A stretch of DNA of 64,000 nucleotides, from the NCBI GenBank assembly GCA_905182985.1, contig CAJJDN010000120.1, positions 302,094-366,093 on the forward strand, written 5' to 3'. The stretch comes from Paramecium sonneborni (taxonomy: Eukaryota > Ciliophora > Oligohymenophorea > Peniculida > Parameciidae). Every line of letters begins with the position of its first letter. Position 1 is the first letter of the stretch. The translations under genes were made by a program, and so were the position numbers. The notes under the pieces were generated by a model, which saw only the letters and a list, made by a program, of their open reading frames with translations, did no database searches and was not told the DNA's origin. Below are positions 1 through 12,092 of this stretch, piece after piece.

Positions 1-243
1 TGATATGAATTTGAATGACTTATAGACTCTTATTAGAGTTGATTTGATTAAAAATTTTTGATAATTAATTTTGAGTTATTATTCAATGTGATTTAATGGT
101 AATTTTAGTGACACCTAAAAACAAAATATTTTCGAAAAAGGGGAAAGAAAATATAAAAAAATAAGACTTAAGATAGTGATATGTATCTGAGTTGTTTAGT
201 TATTAAATAATAATATTGTTTATTAGATTTATAATGGTGTAAA

Positions 244-893
244 TCAATGCCATTTATTGATAAACACATCTCTTCTTGGTGCTCTTAATTCTTCTGGATA
301 TTAGGTACCAGCTGGATCGGATAAATCTTTCTTATTTAATCTATTGATCTAAATTTTAAGGAATACCTATTTGCATGCACTTACCATAATTATTCAATGT
401 GATCATGATAATGAATAAATGTATACTCATTTGCAATTGCGAAAGGAAGGACTAGAGTATATAGATATTATCTTAATAATCTATGAGTCTTAAAAACTGA
501 TCCGTATTCTCTCAAAATACTCAAAACTTATCCTCTTTTAGCATATTAATAAAGGAAAGTCCATGAAGCTCCTGTAACAATCGCTGCAAGTTCTAAAAAG
601 ATATTTAATTCGATATTACTAATATTTGAAGTCCAATCTTCACATAATTCTTCCTCTGTTTCTTTGACTATCTTCTAATAAGGATAGAACTTGTATAGGG
701 AGTTTAATTTTCCATACTATGTGAATCTATTAAGTGCATAAGAAGCAAATAATCCCTTTACAGCTCTATATTGAACACCATCAAAGAATTGTCTGCTGAT
801 ATCACCAGAAGGAAGTGTATTGAAATACTCTTCTGCTAGTCTTAGGTTGATAGGAGTGTAAGTGGGATGCACTGTATAGAGACTGTGATTCAT
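244..893 (-). CDS. Conserved protein of unknown function, about 200 aa
   Basis: The frame opens at ATG 893-891 and stops at TGA (244-246). One 26-nt intron (341-366, GTATTC...CAATAG) joins HDHIEQLWQVHANR to the C-terminal tail ending in FINKWH; without it the frame breaks. A hydrophobic stretch near the middle (ELAAIVTGASWTFLY) could be one membrane segment. The charged C-terminus, with PEELRAPRRDVF, resembles small accessory subunits of ciliate mitochondrial complexes, but I do not recognise the family and give no function. Gln is encoded by TAA or TAG at several positions. The next minus-strand gene ends only 15 bp upstream of this start codon. Confidence 0.7.
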
Positions 894-908
894 TTAATTA
901 AATAATGA

Positions 909-1958
909 TCATATCCAAATTATCATTAAAGCAAATGATAAAATTAAACCATTTCCTTTATTCTTTAACTCTAACGATTTTTCATTTTCAGCTTCTTAGA
1001 TTTTATGTCTTATATCCTCTTCAATAGATTTTTCAATCCTTATATTATTCAAACTAATATCTAGAATCAATATTTTAAATAAATTACTTTCTGAATTATC
1101 ATCAAGCTCATTCTATATGATTTAAGTTTCTTAATTAATACATTATAAATTTACCTTAAGTCGAATCGTTATCATCTTATTGAGAATTGTTTGAGTTTTA
1201 TCCATTACCCTCTTAATTGATATTTTAACTTATTATAAAATTATAAATTTACTTTCCATTAATATTAGGATCAGAATTTTAAGGTTATTATGTTGATTAG
1301 GTTTATTATTATTATTCTTGTGATTATTCAGGTTATTATGGGTTCTATGGTTATTATGGGTTCTATGGTTATTATGGTTATTATGGTTATTATGGTTATT
1401 AAGGTTATTACGGTTACTATGGTTACTAAGGCGATGATGGCGATGATGGCTATTATGGATTTTAAGGTTATTATTATGTCTATTAATTTTATTATTATTG
1501 ATGGGAATTTTCATCATTATATTTTTAATTTTTATCTTCTTCTTCATCATCATCATCATGATCTGATTCATGATCATCTTCAGAACCATATTTTTCATCA
1601 TTATTGCCTTCTCTATCATTATCTCTTGTTCTACTTCCAATATTACCTCCACCTTCCCCATTTCCACCTCCTCTTTGTCCGATTTCTTCTAGAATTCGAG
1701 ATTATTGAACATCCTACTATCATGATTGAAAATTACCATGCATATATTTAAAAATTTGTCATAGTAACATTAGGATGTTTTACAATTTAAAGGATACGAA
1801 GCATCTATTTCAAAACATATTTTTGATCTCGGTGAACATTAACCAGAAGAAATCTGACATTACTCTTTGTCAGTAAAATTTAAAATTAGACATTGTTCTA
1901 ATGTCCTATCTATGCATGAAGCATTAATCATCCTAATTATAAAAATTACAAATAGCAT
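909..1958 (-). CDS. Secreted or surface Cys-rich protein with Pro/Gln tract (paralogue 1)
   Basis: ATG 1958-1956 opens a hydrophobic signal peptide (MLFVIFIIRMINASC). A Cys-rich domain follows (motifs CQISSGQC, EIDASYPLNCKTSQCYYD), then a low-complexity Asp/Glu stretch and a Pro-Gln-Gln repeat written almost entirely with TAA/TAG codons. The C-terminus is a hydrophobic segment ending LILSFALMIIWI before TGA. I placed two introns of 20 and 25 nt. The layout, a signal, an ectodomain and a terminal hydrophobic tail, fits a GPI-anchored or single-pass surface protein (inference). It is a clear paralogue of the gene 21 bp upstream: both carry E-I-D-A, N-C and C-Y-Y-D motifs in the same order. Function unknown. 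Confidence 0.7.
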
Positions 1959-1979
1959 GTATTATTTTAATTTATATAA

Positions 1980-2657
1980 TCAAATTAACAAATAAGCTAC
2001 AATAAAACATGTCAACAATCTGTAAGAGAAACTTGTACTGATAACTAAATCTTTTTCTTCCAAATTACTATTGAGAATTTTCTCTTTATTGAAATTAAAT
2101 GGAATCGCTTCAAAAACTGTTGTGTTTGAATTAGTTATATTTTAGGAAGTAGAATTTGTTGAATGATCATTTTAATTTGATTCTGTTTCTGGAGGATAAA
2201 TTTAAGTACTATTTGTTAATATAGTTGAATTCTATTGTGGTTTAGTAGGAAATTATTAAGTGTTGTTTTATGGCTAATTCTGGAATCCTCCATTTTAACT
2301 GGGGATATCATTATGTTAATTCTAATCTTAATGTTAACTTTCTGATATTTCATTGTCCCGATTGTCTTTATGGTCTAAAATTCTTCTTGATCTAATTTCA
2401 AATTCATCTTCATAAGGCTTAACATTTATAATGAGTTTTACCTAACAAGATTTTAAATTAAAATCATAATAACATTAGATTCCACTGCAATTATTAGGAT
2501 TTGTGGCATCAATTTCTTAACATTTGTTTGGGCGATCTTGGCATGATTCTTTAACTAATTAGCATTTTTCATCTAAAAGGCAAGTTTGGATAGTTCTTAA
2601 ATAGCATTATGAGTGAACTAAGGTGAAAAGTAAGATAGTATAAAGGATAGTTTTCAT
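1980..2657 (-). CDS. Secreted or surface Cys-rich protein (paralogue 2)
   Basis: ATG 2657-2655 begins a clean signal peptide (MKTILYTILLFTLVHSQC). About eight cysteines follow in the first 85 residues, including EIDATNPNNCSGIQCYYD, which matches the neighbouring downstream gene. The middle is rich in Asn, Gln, Ser and Thr. The last ~16 residues are hydrophobic (SYRLLTCFIVAYLLI), so the protein is predicted to be GPI-anchored or single-pass. The frame is continuous and needs no intron. Protein about 225 aa. With its downstream neighbour it forms a tandem duplicate, where the neighbour has gained acidic and Pro/Gln tracts. Function unknown. Confidence 0.75.
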
Positions 2658-3198
2658 TTAATTTAATATTAATATGTTGTTGCTAAAATATTCTATAAAT
2701 TAGTATTATTGTATAGAACAGTATGCATTTTTTTTATAAAATAATTAAGAATCAAAATTGATTACCCTTTATTTCAAAATTAAGTTTATTGATTAGCATA
2801 AATGAAATTTAATAAAATTTTTTTGATTTTAAGTATCATTAATTAAATTAGAGATTAATGATCAAATTTTAAAGTATTTATTAAATTTAATTTTAACAAT
2901 CATATTATTTTAAAAGAACAAAATTAAGTACAATAGATTTTATATTATTTGATCAATTAATTATGAATTTGAATCTCTATTAAAAAGTAGGGACACAATC
3001 ATTAATGTTTTTACATTTATTTTATATGCAAATATATAAACTGATTGTTATAAGATATGAAAACGTAATATATAAATTATGAATAATTAATTACAAATTT
3101 CTGTTATAGAGAAAAAGTAAATTGTATAATATTGATATATAAAATAAATAAATTCACATGCAATAATTGTAAAGCTATTGAATTAATTTAGTGTTGAG
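2658..3198. other. Intergenic spacer
   Basis: About 540 bp of very AT-rich DNA between divergently transcribed genes. I see no coding frame, RNA gene or clear repeat; it presumably holds the promoters of both flanking genes. Confidence 0.5.
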
Positions 3199-4378
3199 AT
3201 GAAGGCTGCGACTTGGCAAAAAGATTCTCATGGGCTTTTTGATTATGAAACTTAACTTCTCACGGTTGAAAAGTATGTTATAATGTAAGAGCGGAAGATT
3301 TATCGATTAGGTATATTATATGATTATAATAAATAGGTTAAGAAGTCACTACTCATTGTCCAGAAAATGAATAATCAGAGTCTCAATAATATTTAACAAC
3401 AGTTAAAGAATAGGATAATAAGTTTTTCATAAATCCGAGTGGATATGATGAAAATGAAAATTTTTTAATAGTTAGAAGTTTAAAAAATAATTAAGGAGGA
3501 TAGAAAGTATGAATAGTTTATAATATGAATATAGGGATATAAAATGGAGCCTGGAGACATAATAAAATTGGGAAGAATGGAATATGTGATATTAGAAACA
3601 AAGGATAAAGACAACTTAGTAAATTAAGCCACAAATGAAATGCTAAAAGTAAATCTCGAATAAAAAGTCAGGATTGGTTCGAAATAACTGCTTCGTATGT
3701 CTCCAATAATTAAGCAATCTGTCGATTTTGTCTAATGGACACTTAAACAATAGAAGATCCTTTTATTTCTCCATGTAACTGTAAAGGAAGCTGTGAATTC
3801 GTTCATTTTAGTTGTATGAGATAATGGATTGAAAGCAGATGTTAAATAAAACAGTTAAATAGTGCATAATCATATAGATGGAAATAGTATTTAATAAATG
3901 CATATAGGTAACAATGTGAGCTTTGTGAATCATTATTGCCTTTGAAAATAAAGATGGATGATCGAGAACTTTCTTTGGATGTAATATAACGTCCATCAAC
4001 ACCATATTTAATAATGCAATCAAGACATAAGAAGGAAAAGAAGTATGGAAAAGCTGTGTATGTGATACAATTTTAGAATAGTGAGCCTATTAAAATAGTA
4101 TAGTTGGGATTTATTATATAGGGAAGAGGACATCAATGTGATATATAGATCTCAGATATCTCAGTATCTAGATTGCATGCTTATATTAAATTTTAGGATG
4201 GTAATTTCATCATTTTTGACAATAACAGTAAATTTGGAACTCTAGTAAAATTAATATAACCATATCAAATTGAACAAGAGAAGGTAGCTGTATAAGTAAT
4301 ACTCTTAATTATAAAAAGGTTGGACGAACTGTCTTGACTTTTGTAGTAAAATAACAATGTATAGGAGAGAATGATTGA
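3199..4378 (+). CDS. RING-CH (RINGv) and FHA domain protein
   Basis: ATG at 3199, TGA at 4376-4378, with introns of about 20-28 nt (for example GTATAT...AAATAG near 3310 and GTATGA...ATATAG near 3508). The N-terminal third (…MEPGDIIKLGRMEYVI) itself looks like a weak FHA-type fold. The middle holds a RING-CH zinc finger: CRFC, then CNCKGSC, HFSC and a late CELC, matching a C4HC3 pattern. The C-terminal part is a good FHA domain: GRGHQCDIQISDISVSRLHA followed by DNNSKFGT. RING-CH domains usually act as E3 ubiquitin ligases and FHA domains bind phosphothreonine, so phospho-directed ubiquitination is a reasonable inference. No transmembrane segment is seen, unlike typical MARCH ligases. Confidence 0.8.
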
Positions 4379-4575
4379 ATTACCTTATTATTTTTATTGA
4401 TATTAATATTTAATAAAATTAGCTTTGTCTGGAAAGGACTGTTATTTTGGTTCTTTGAAGAAAAAGAGGAATTAAATATAAAGTGGATATATAAGCTTTG
4501 CTTTGAGTAGTGTTTAGATGAAGACATTGCGAATTAATTAAATATATAAAAAAATTTAAATCTTTTTTTAATATT

Positions 4576-4879
4576 ATGGCTCACAGAATTCAAGAAAATG
4601 CAGGAATGATCAATGATGAGAAATAAGTTGTCGACATTTATGTACCAAGAAAATGCCAATATACTAATATGATCCTGAATAGCAGCGATTATTCCAGTGT
4701 ATAAATCAATGTCGGATAAGTATAGTTTGAATCAATAATTAAAGGTAGATGAGAATGGTGTTTATAACAAAAAGAATAGTACAGTCATCCTAGCAGGATA
4801 TTTGAGATAAAAGGGATAAAGTGCTTCAGCTTTGGAGGCTATTCTTAGACAAAGAGGTGTTTTCCCATTTGCATAATGA
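4576..4879 (+). CDS. RPS21: 40S ribosomal protein S21e
   Basis: ATG at 4576, TGA at 4877-4879, one 25-nt intron (GTATAG...TTAAAG). The protein is about 92 aa, close to the 80-90 aa usual for S21e. It carries the family signature DIYVPRKC near the N-terminus and the C-terminal half YLRQKGQSASALEAILRQRG, equivalent to the conserved region that ends the family. S21e sits on the solvent side of the small ribosomal subunit near uS2 and acts in 18S rRNA maturation. No other ribosomal genes are nearby, as expected in a eukaryote. Confidence 0.85.
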
Positions 4880-4921
4880 GACATATATAATATATACATA
4901 TTAGTACATTAATAGATAAAA

Positions 4922-6874
4922 TCACAAATTGCAAATGCTACTTCTATAATACTAACAAATCTAATCTGCAAGAAGTATTAAATTAGCACCCAATTTTTCT
5001 TCTTGCATAACTTATTTGATTAATTATACAAACAAATTAAAAGTTTATTCTCCAATTTTTAATGGATAATGAATAACTCTTAAATCATTTGCTTTATAAA
5101 TTGAAGAATTCCTAAAAATAAATCCAATGATTTTTCTAACATGAGATTTGAGTTAGTATTCAGCATTTCTAAAATGATCACTATAAATTTCATTATCTTA
5201 TAGATTAATTTAAACTTTGTATTACACTTAATCTAATCCATATGGTCCAACAATACTTTCAATACTACGTTAATTTGTAACAATAAATCTCAATTAAAAC
5301 CATAAATCAGCATAATCCTATAGTATCAATCTATCTAAATTATAATTTTTAATTAATAAAAAAAAGTTATCTCTGAAACCATCTAACCACTCACTTTGAA
5401 TAACACAACTCTTATGTAATGTTTAGATATCTGTTTTTGTTAAGAGTGGTTAATGTTAATGAGTTATAAATTTTAATAAAAAATGTGCATGTCTTAATAG
5501 AGGAGACACATTTGGAAAATTTCTAAATCTAGGATCTCTTTATAATAAAACTTCATATTTTTTCACTTACACTTTAAAAAGAGTAGGTGATTAAAAATAG
5601 AAATCTAATAAACAATCTTAATTAACAATGCAACTACGATAACCATCCATTCTTCTGGTAATTAATTCAATTTAACTTTCTTTTAATCCTAGTTCTTTCA
5701 TAGCTTCAACTAAATGTTATTTGAATAAAGTGAAATGTACATTAGTAAGATTCATACTTTAATGAGATTTTCTTAAATAATTTAAAACATGATCAACACT
5801 GCAATTCCAACCCATCATTTAATGTAAAATAGTTCCTAATTTTTTTGCTTGTTCATCCATTTAGATACCAACAAAGTATTCACAAAGAGTTTAATCTTCT
5901 AAAATTTTTTAATATGTTAGATCAGCTAAATGAACAATGCTTTAAGGTGTTTCATCTTTGTTATTCTCAGTCCTTTGATTATAAATTTAGGCAAATGTTT
6001 ATTCTGAAGTTATAATACAGTATTTGTATTGTTCAATAAGTGCACTGAATTCAAATATTAATTCAGGAGGTCCTTTATTACTTTGAATAAAGCTACTCTT
6101 TCTTATTATAATAGATTATTTACAAGTAAGTAGCTCTTAAATTAATTATATAATTCATGATCTATTTTTAAGGGGATATGTTTTTATTTAAGAGCTTCAA
6201 TGTTAAAAAATACTGGTTTGCCCATGATGTACTCCAGAAATGTTGCAAATTTGGCTTCATACATTGATGGATCATCAATTTCTGTTAGATATATATAGTA
6301 ATTATTTACTTTAAATTACAGGATGAATTTGAGAATGTTAATGAAATAATTTAGATATTTCTTGAATGACTTGTTCACCACCAATTTTAGTTAGAAATAT
6401 TCCATCATCTTCTTCACTATTAGATTTAATGCAAAAAGAACTCTTAGATGTTATTGGAGATAGTTTTCCTTATTTTTATGGTGGTAAAGATCTTCGAGTT
6501 ATTGATGTAGGAATTCCAATTCTTGATCTTGGAGTATTTGGATGAGAATGTTATATATAGCTATATGAATGTTATGAAGTAGTTGTGCTTTTATTGAGGC
6601 TTAAAACGAAATGTGATTTCATTGTCTAAAGATCTGGAATTACAGCATCAATCTTAGGAAGAATTGGACATCTCTATAAAGTTTCAGTGTGATGACGTTT
6701 ATTCTTTTTTATACTTCCTTCCTTCAAACCATTGACATATTCTGCAAATGAAGGTGATTGTTAAATTACTTTTACTTTCCCTATATCTAAAGTATTATCA
6801 GACTTTGTTAAGAAATCAAATTATCCAGCGTACTGCTTTCTAAATGGACAGTTCTGCTAGAATTATCGATTCAT
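4922..6874 (-). CDS. Multidomain protein with four truncated-globin-like domains
   Basis: The frame runs from ATG 6874-6872 to TGA 4922-4924 (roughly 620 aa); some intron positions around 6030-6340 are unresolved. After a low-complexity Ser/Thr-rich N-terminus come four stretches that fit the truncated-hemoglobin (2-on-2 globin) pattern. Domain 1 begins DDGIFLTKIGGEQVIQEI. Domain 2 has VHLADLTYQKILEDQ, then SHQSMNLTNVHF, which aligns with the family's A-H...D-A-H-F segment and so keeps the proximal (F8) His. Domain 3 has YEVLLQRDPRFRNF. Domain 4 ends LADQICQYYRSSI. At the F8 position domains 1, 3 and 4 appear to have Leu, Trp and Thr. Haem binding is therefore expected in domain 2 only (inference). 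Single-domain truncated globins are known in Paramecium; this tandem layout is unusual. Confidence 0.65.
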
Positions 6875-6946
6875 TATAATTATTAATAACTTAATCAAAT
6901 ACTCATTGCTTTAACTATTCATTAAATTTATCCATTAAAAGTATCA

Positions 6947-9900
6947 TCAATTCTTAATAATTAATCTAAAGATTTCAATAATTACCATACCTTTTTATAC
7001 TATCATCTTACTTTCTCATCTCTAAGATATCGATATCCTTAATTGAGATAATATCAGTGCTTAAAATATCGATCAAATTATTTTTAAAATTCTACCGCTT
7101 TTATTTTAATCCATTCTTTTCAAAGATTCTTCAATAAATCTTTCATTCTTAAACTATAAACATACAAAAATGAAAATTATTTATTCACTATAATCTCTTA
7201 ATTCCTTATATCTGTAGACTTTAACAATAAGTTCAAAACAAAATTTTCTTCAATTTTTTTTATTATGCTTCATTTTCTTGAATTCTATTGAAACTATTAT
7301 CAAATTAACTTATATCGTTTCTATCCATATATCAAGATACATACAACTAGTTTAATTAATTTTATTTTTTCTATCTTAAAACTGACTTCATTCCTATCTG
7401 ACTAATATATAACATTCCATTTACTTTAATCATTCTATTTTTATATACTTCTTTTCTGCCGAATCATAGGTTTTAATTGCATATTTATTTTTCGAATTCA
7501 AAATTGTAAATATACTCACTCAGTTTCTTTTCTCTTTATACTTTTTCTAGAATTTAAAATTTGTTATTTCTTTATAATAAGACATTAACTTTTTTCTTCT
7601 GTCTCTTTTTTTCTCTGATATATATTTCAAAAATCATCTATTTTAATCAGTTTAAAGAACTATTCTAAAGTCATTTAATCTAATAAACTCATAATCTTTT
7701 TTAATATTGGTTATTTTATATTTCTTAATTTCCACTCTGAAATTTTGATTTTCATTTATTATTCCATTTGTAAAAAAATAAGAATAATTTAAGCTGTAAT
7801 AAATATTTATTTCCTTTCAAATTAATTATCATAAAATCTAAATTTTAACTTTATAATATCCTTTTCTATATGATTGAATTTATGATAAAAAAAAAGATTT
7901 TTATAAGTAAATTTATTGATCAAATTCAGATAAGTTATTCAGATATTACAATTCTACGTAGTTCTCTCTCATAATGATCATTTAAAAATATTGTTTAAAG
8001 TGGATACATTAATGAAATGGCTTTTGTTCTAAGTAGTCTAAATTTCAATGTCTAGTATATTTTCAAATACACTATCAATATTAATAGAAATGTAAATGTC
8101 AAGGCAATTCCATTAACAACCTATTATTTTTTAAAATATATTTTTACATTATATATTTACTCAATTTTTAATGCTTAATCTTAAATATCAGAGGCCATCT
8201 ATTGAGTAATAATTGATATTATGTCAGAAAATAAATAAACTGCTTCTAATTCCTCTTAAGGAGCGACAGTCCTTGATGTTGGGAAATCTAAATCTAACTC
8301 ATTCTTTAAAAGGTTACTGAAGCCATTCAAAGTTGGAATTAATCCTATTTTCAGAATTCCATTTTAAGAATTATAACAAAAATACTCAAAATCAAAATAT
8401 TTAGTGCCATTTAATAAAATACAGAGATTATTTTTTTCTTAATATTCATAATTGTCCAAAAATTCAGACGAGAATTAATAATTAATATCATCCAACTTTA
8501 AATTCAAAAAAGTATCAATCTTCTAAACTGATTTTTAAATCTGTTCTATAAAAAATACTTTATCATCTTTTGTGAAATATGAAAAATAAAAAAAATAATA
8601 AAGCATCTCTTTTTAAGAAAATGCAGCTGGTATATATACTCCAATATCAGAGAATGATTTAAAAAAATTCATTGTATCAGGAAATTTTCTCATATACTTA
8701 ATTCCAACATAAGTTAATGGTCCTACAATAAGTGAATACTAAATTGAAAAAAAAAGAATCATAATTAACAAAGGGATTTTAGGAATTTTAACACTGCTTT
8801 TTGTTCTTCTAAATTCATTTTAATAGTTTATTTCATTTTTTTTTTCCTTCTATTTAGTTTTTCTTAACATTTCCTCCTTTCCTATAAGATTAAATTTATA
8901 TTTATGAATTAATTCTGATCCTTATTTTAAGGTTTATAGAATAAAAAGTTGCCTCGTAGTATCATTTTCAATTGCAGATTGTTCTACAAAATTGTTTAAT
9001 GCAAAAAATCTTTATAATAATTGATTGTAAAGATTATGATAATAAGTTAATAAGATCATGATTGAACTATAGATAATTGAAAGTGGAATTAATACTGTTA
9101 ACCATCTTTTAACTATTAAATCAATCTATGATATAGATTCCTAATACATTTAATCAGATATTTGATCAAATATTGTCACAAATAAAATATAATTTATATA
9201 TTAATAGGTATTATGAGGATTAGTACCACTAGTTGGAGATGAATTTACATAGATTTATTATTACTTATAAAAAGCATCTAAAAGTATACTAAAAGCATTA
9301 AAAAGCGTCATATTATATTCTTGTAATTTTATTGGAGAATAATGATATGTTTATTATTTAATTACAACATATTTATCTTTAATAAATTCCGATAAACTTT
9401 CATCCTAAAAATGATCCTAAAAATTTTATTTAAATTAATCAAAAGAATCAATTAAAAGTGGCATAATAAAACTTTTATAATATTTCAATTTAGTATCATT
9501 AAGTTCTCCTAAATAGGAAGATATTTAATAATCTTAGAGCATGTAACGAGCTAAAAAGAATTTTTGCATAGGTTCAATAAAATAATGGTTGATTTATATT
9601 GATTCATAATAATAATTAAGAGAATCAAAATCTTATTTGGAATAAACAATATTCTAAGTATAGACAAAAAATTACAATTATTAAAAAAATGGATTAACAA
9701 GCCAAGGCAATCAATAATAATCCAATAATTTTTAAAAGAATAGGACCTGTATTTGTAGATTCGTTTAAAATATTTATTAATGAATATTTTCTGTAAAACA
9801 CTGATTTTCTTAAACCAGCCATTGAAGATGCTTATGATCCCCCTGCTATTATATTTTCTTAATTTCTAATATCATTTTCATATATATTTCCTAAAATTTA

Positions 9901-12092
9901 TATAGTTTTATCATCTTATACTGTGAATTATGAATCACTATATTCATGGATAATTTCATGTTAACTTTACTTAACCAAATAATTTTTATCTTCAGTTTCA
10001 CTAAATATTTTAATATCTGTCTTTCTTTATGTTTCAAAAATGATATTATTAGTATTTGAGCCTCTTGGAGACACCATATTACAGTCATATGGATAAAGGA
10101 TAGATTCTTCATTGTTGATTTCAAATATTTTATCATTTATACTTTATACATCCATTGATACTTATTATCTGAATTAACCATTTTCTTAGATTTTTTTAAA
10201 TTTTATTATTTTATAGTTTTCTCTATGAAAAATTTCACAATTAATCTCATAAGTAATTAAATTGGTATCAATTTTCTATAAAGATACTTTCTATTGAACT
10301 AATTAAAGGAAAAATGATTCTTTTGGAAAACTAAATTAAAACGATGCAATTTTCAAATTACTATTTAAAATGTTGATAGGAATGAAATTTATTGCAGCAA
10401 TATTATAGAAGCTTTTCTCTATTTACAAGTTTTCTATTGTCTTTGGATTAAAATTTAACTGTTTAAATAGTTCTTTATTAATTCCTTAAATTCTGTTATT
10501 TTTATCTATTAAAATCGTTGGTTCAATTTATTCTATTACACAAAAAAATGCAATGAATCTAAAACTCTAATGAATATCAAAGTATAAATCATAAAAAAAA
10601 TCAAGATTTTATAACAATCCAGATTTCAATTAACAAATGATCTATGCTTTTTGTCTAAAGAAACTTCCCTTTCCATCACATAAAAATTATTCAATATAAT
10701 TATTGTGATAATCTCTAATTATTCTTGGAATTAAAATATCAGAATTAACAATATTATCAAATGATTTATTTTTATATCCAAAAGTTTAAGGAGCCCTTTT
10801 AGAGAATGATTTAATTTTTAATTTTCTTTCCTCAAACTAGAATATAACATATGACATTTTGCTTGTTAATCTATTAATATCGATATCATGTGATTGATCT
10901 AATAATTTATTGTCTAAAGCATTTATTTACAATTAATCAAATGCTTTTTTCCAATCATACTTAATTTCTCCATAAAAGAACATAAGTTAAGATTAATTTT
11001 TTTAACCTAATTGAATATGAATGATATATACTTGAAAATTTATCGTATATCATTCTTAAAGATTTTTCTTATTTTTCTATTTGTTAAATTAGATCATAAT
11101 ATAGAAATAAAAAATCACTTTACTTTTATTAATCTAATATTATTTGTGAGAAATCTAACTTTCTTTGAATAATCTTTATCAACCCATCCTTTATAGTTTA
11201 ATTGAAACTTTCCGAATGAACAAACTAATTAATTTTTATTGATAAATTATTCTTTTCTTTACTATAATTTTCAACTTTTGCAGTAAAACTATTATAAAGA
11301 TTTTGTTTTATAATCATAGTGAAAACTTTCCATTTAATCTTTTATAATCTATTTAAATTATCTATAATGCTCTTATTTTCAATTTTTGAGTAAATTTCAT
11401 AAACTTCACCATGATATTATTAAGCAAACAAAATATGACATAAAATATAAAAAATATCTTTAGGTTGTTATTATTGAACTTATTTTTTTAAATTTTTTAT
11501 CAAATTGTACTTAATATCTTCTTCAATAATGTCAGGTAAAATTAAAAGTTATTCTGGAACAGTTGTGAACAGTTGTTAATTATGACAGAAACATTTGTTA
11601 TTTAAGCATTTTTATAAATGTTTGCTTAATTTTATTGAGTTTAAAATACAAGTTTAATTCAATGGAGTCTTTTAATTTGAGAGTTTTCTACAAATTAAAT
11701 TATTTAGATCCAATTAAGATAGTTCAAATGGTTCTTTATTTTAGATCTAAATCAAATTTTAATTATGTGTAAACACACCGATATATGTTAAAAAGGGACT
11801 AAGCAATAGTACATATATAAAAGGTTTATCAATATTTAATAAAGTACATAGAGAAATAAATATTCCACATGAATGAATAATTATTACAAGAAAAATTTGA
11901 GTTTATTATGAATATATTTTTGAAATGAATATAGAATGTATTTCAAAGAGTGTTATTAATATATACATTATTGATTATGTGTATTTTGTGATATTTGGTA
12001 TAGTAAATGTAAAAATGTAAGGCTAAAATAAAATTAATAGATATGCAATATATTACACAAATGATACTTATAACTTCTTATAGGAATGGCAT
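6947..12092 (-). CDS. TmcB-like multipass membrane protein with PAS domain
   Basis: A long minus-strand gene of about 1,600-1,700 aa. The start is uncertain; ATG 12092-12090 is the outermost candidate and the true N-terminal exon frame was not fixed. The N-terminal part has several membrane helices (LLLSPFLTYIGVFT). A Cys/His cluster (KCFCHNQQLF) and a helical region (LPDIIEEDIKYNLIKNL) follow, as in ciliate proteins named for Dictyostelium tiny macrocysts B. The middle holds a PAS-like sensor region with IPRIIRDYHNNYIEQFL. The C-terminal third has further membrane helices (VGPLTYVGIKYMRKF). Such proteins form large ciliate families of putative sensory membrane proteins; the ligand is unknown. 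The 3' end uses a 25-nt intron (GTATGG...CTTTAG) before TGA. Confidence 0.65.

Noticed and set aside
341..366. Apparent frameshift near the 3' end of the first gene
   Set aside because: A 26-nt intron GTATTC...CAATAG restores one continuous frame.
1233..1751. Two overlapping ORFs on opposite strands rich in His/Asn or Ile/Met repeats
   Set aside because: They are shadow frames of the minus-strand Cys-rich gene, whose correct frame reads a Pro-Gln-Gln tract through TAA/TAG codons.
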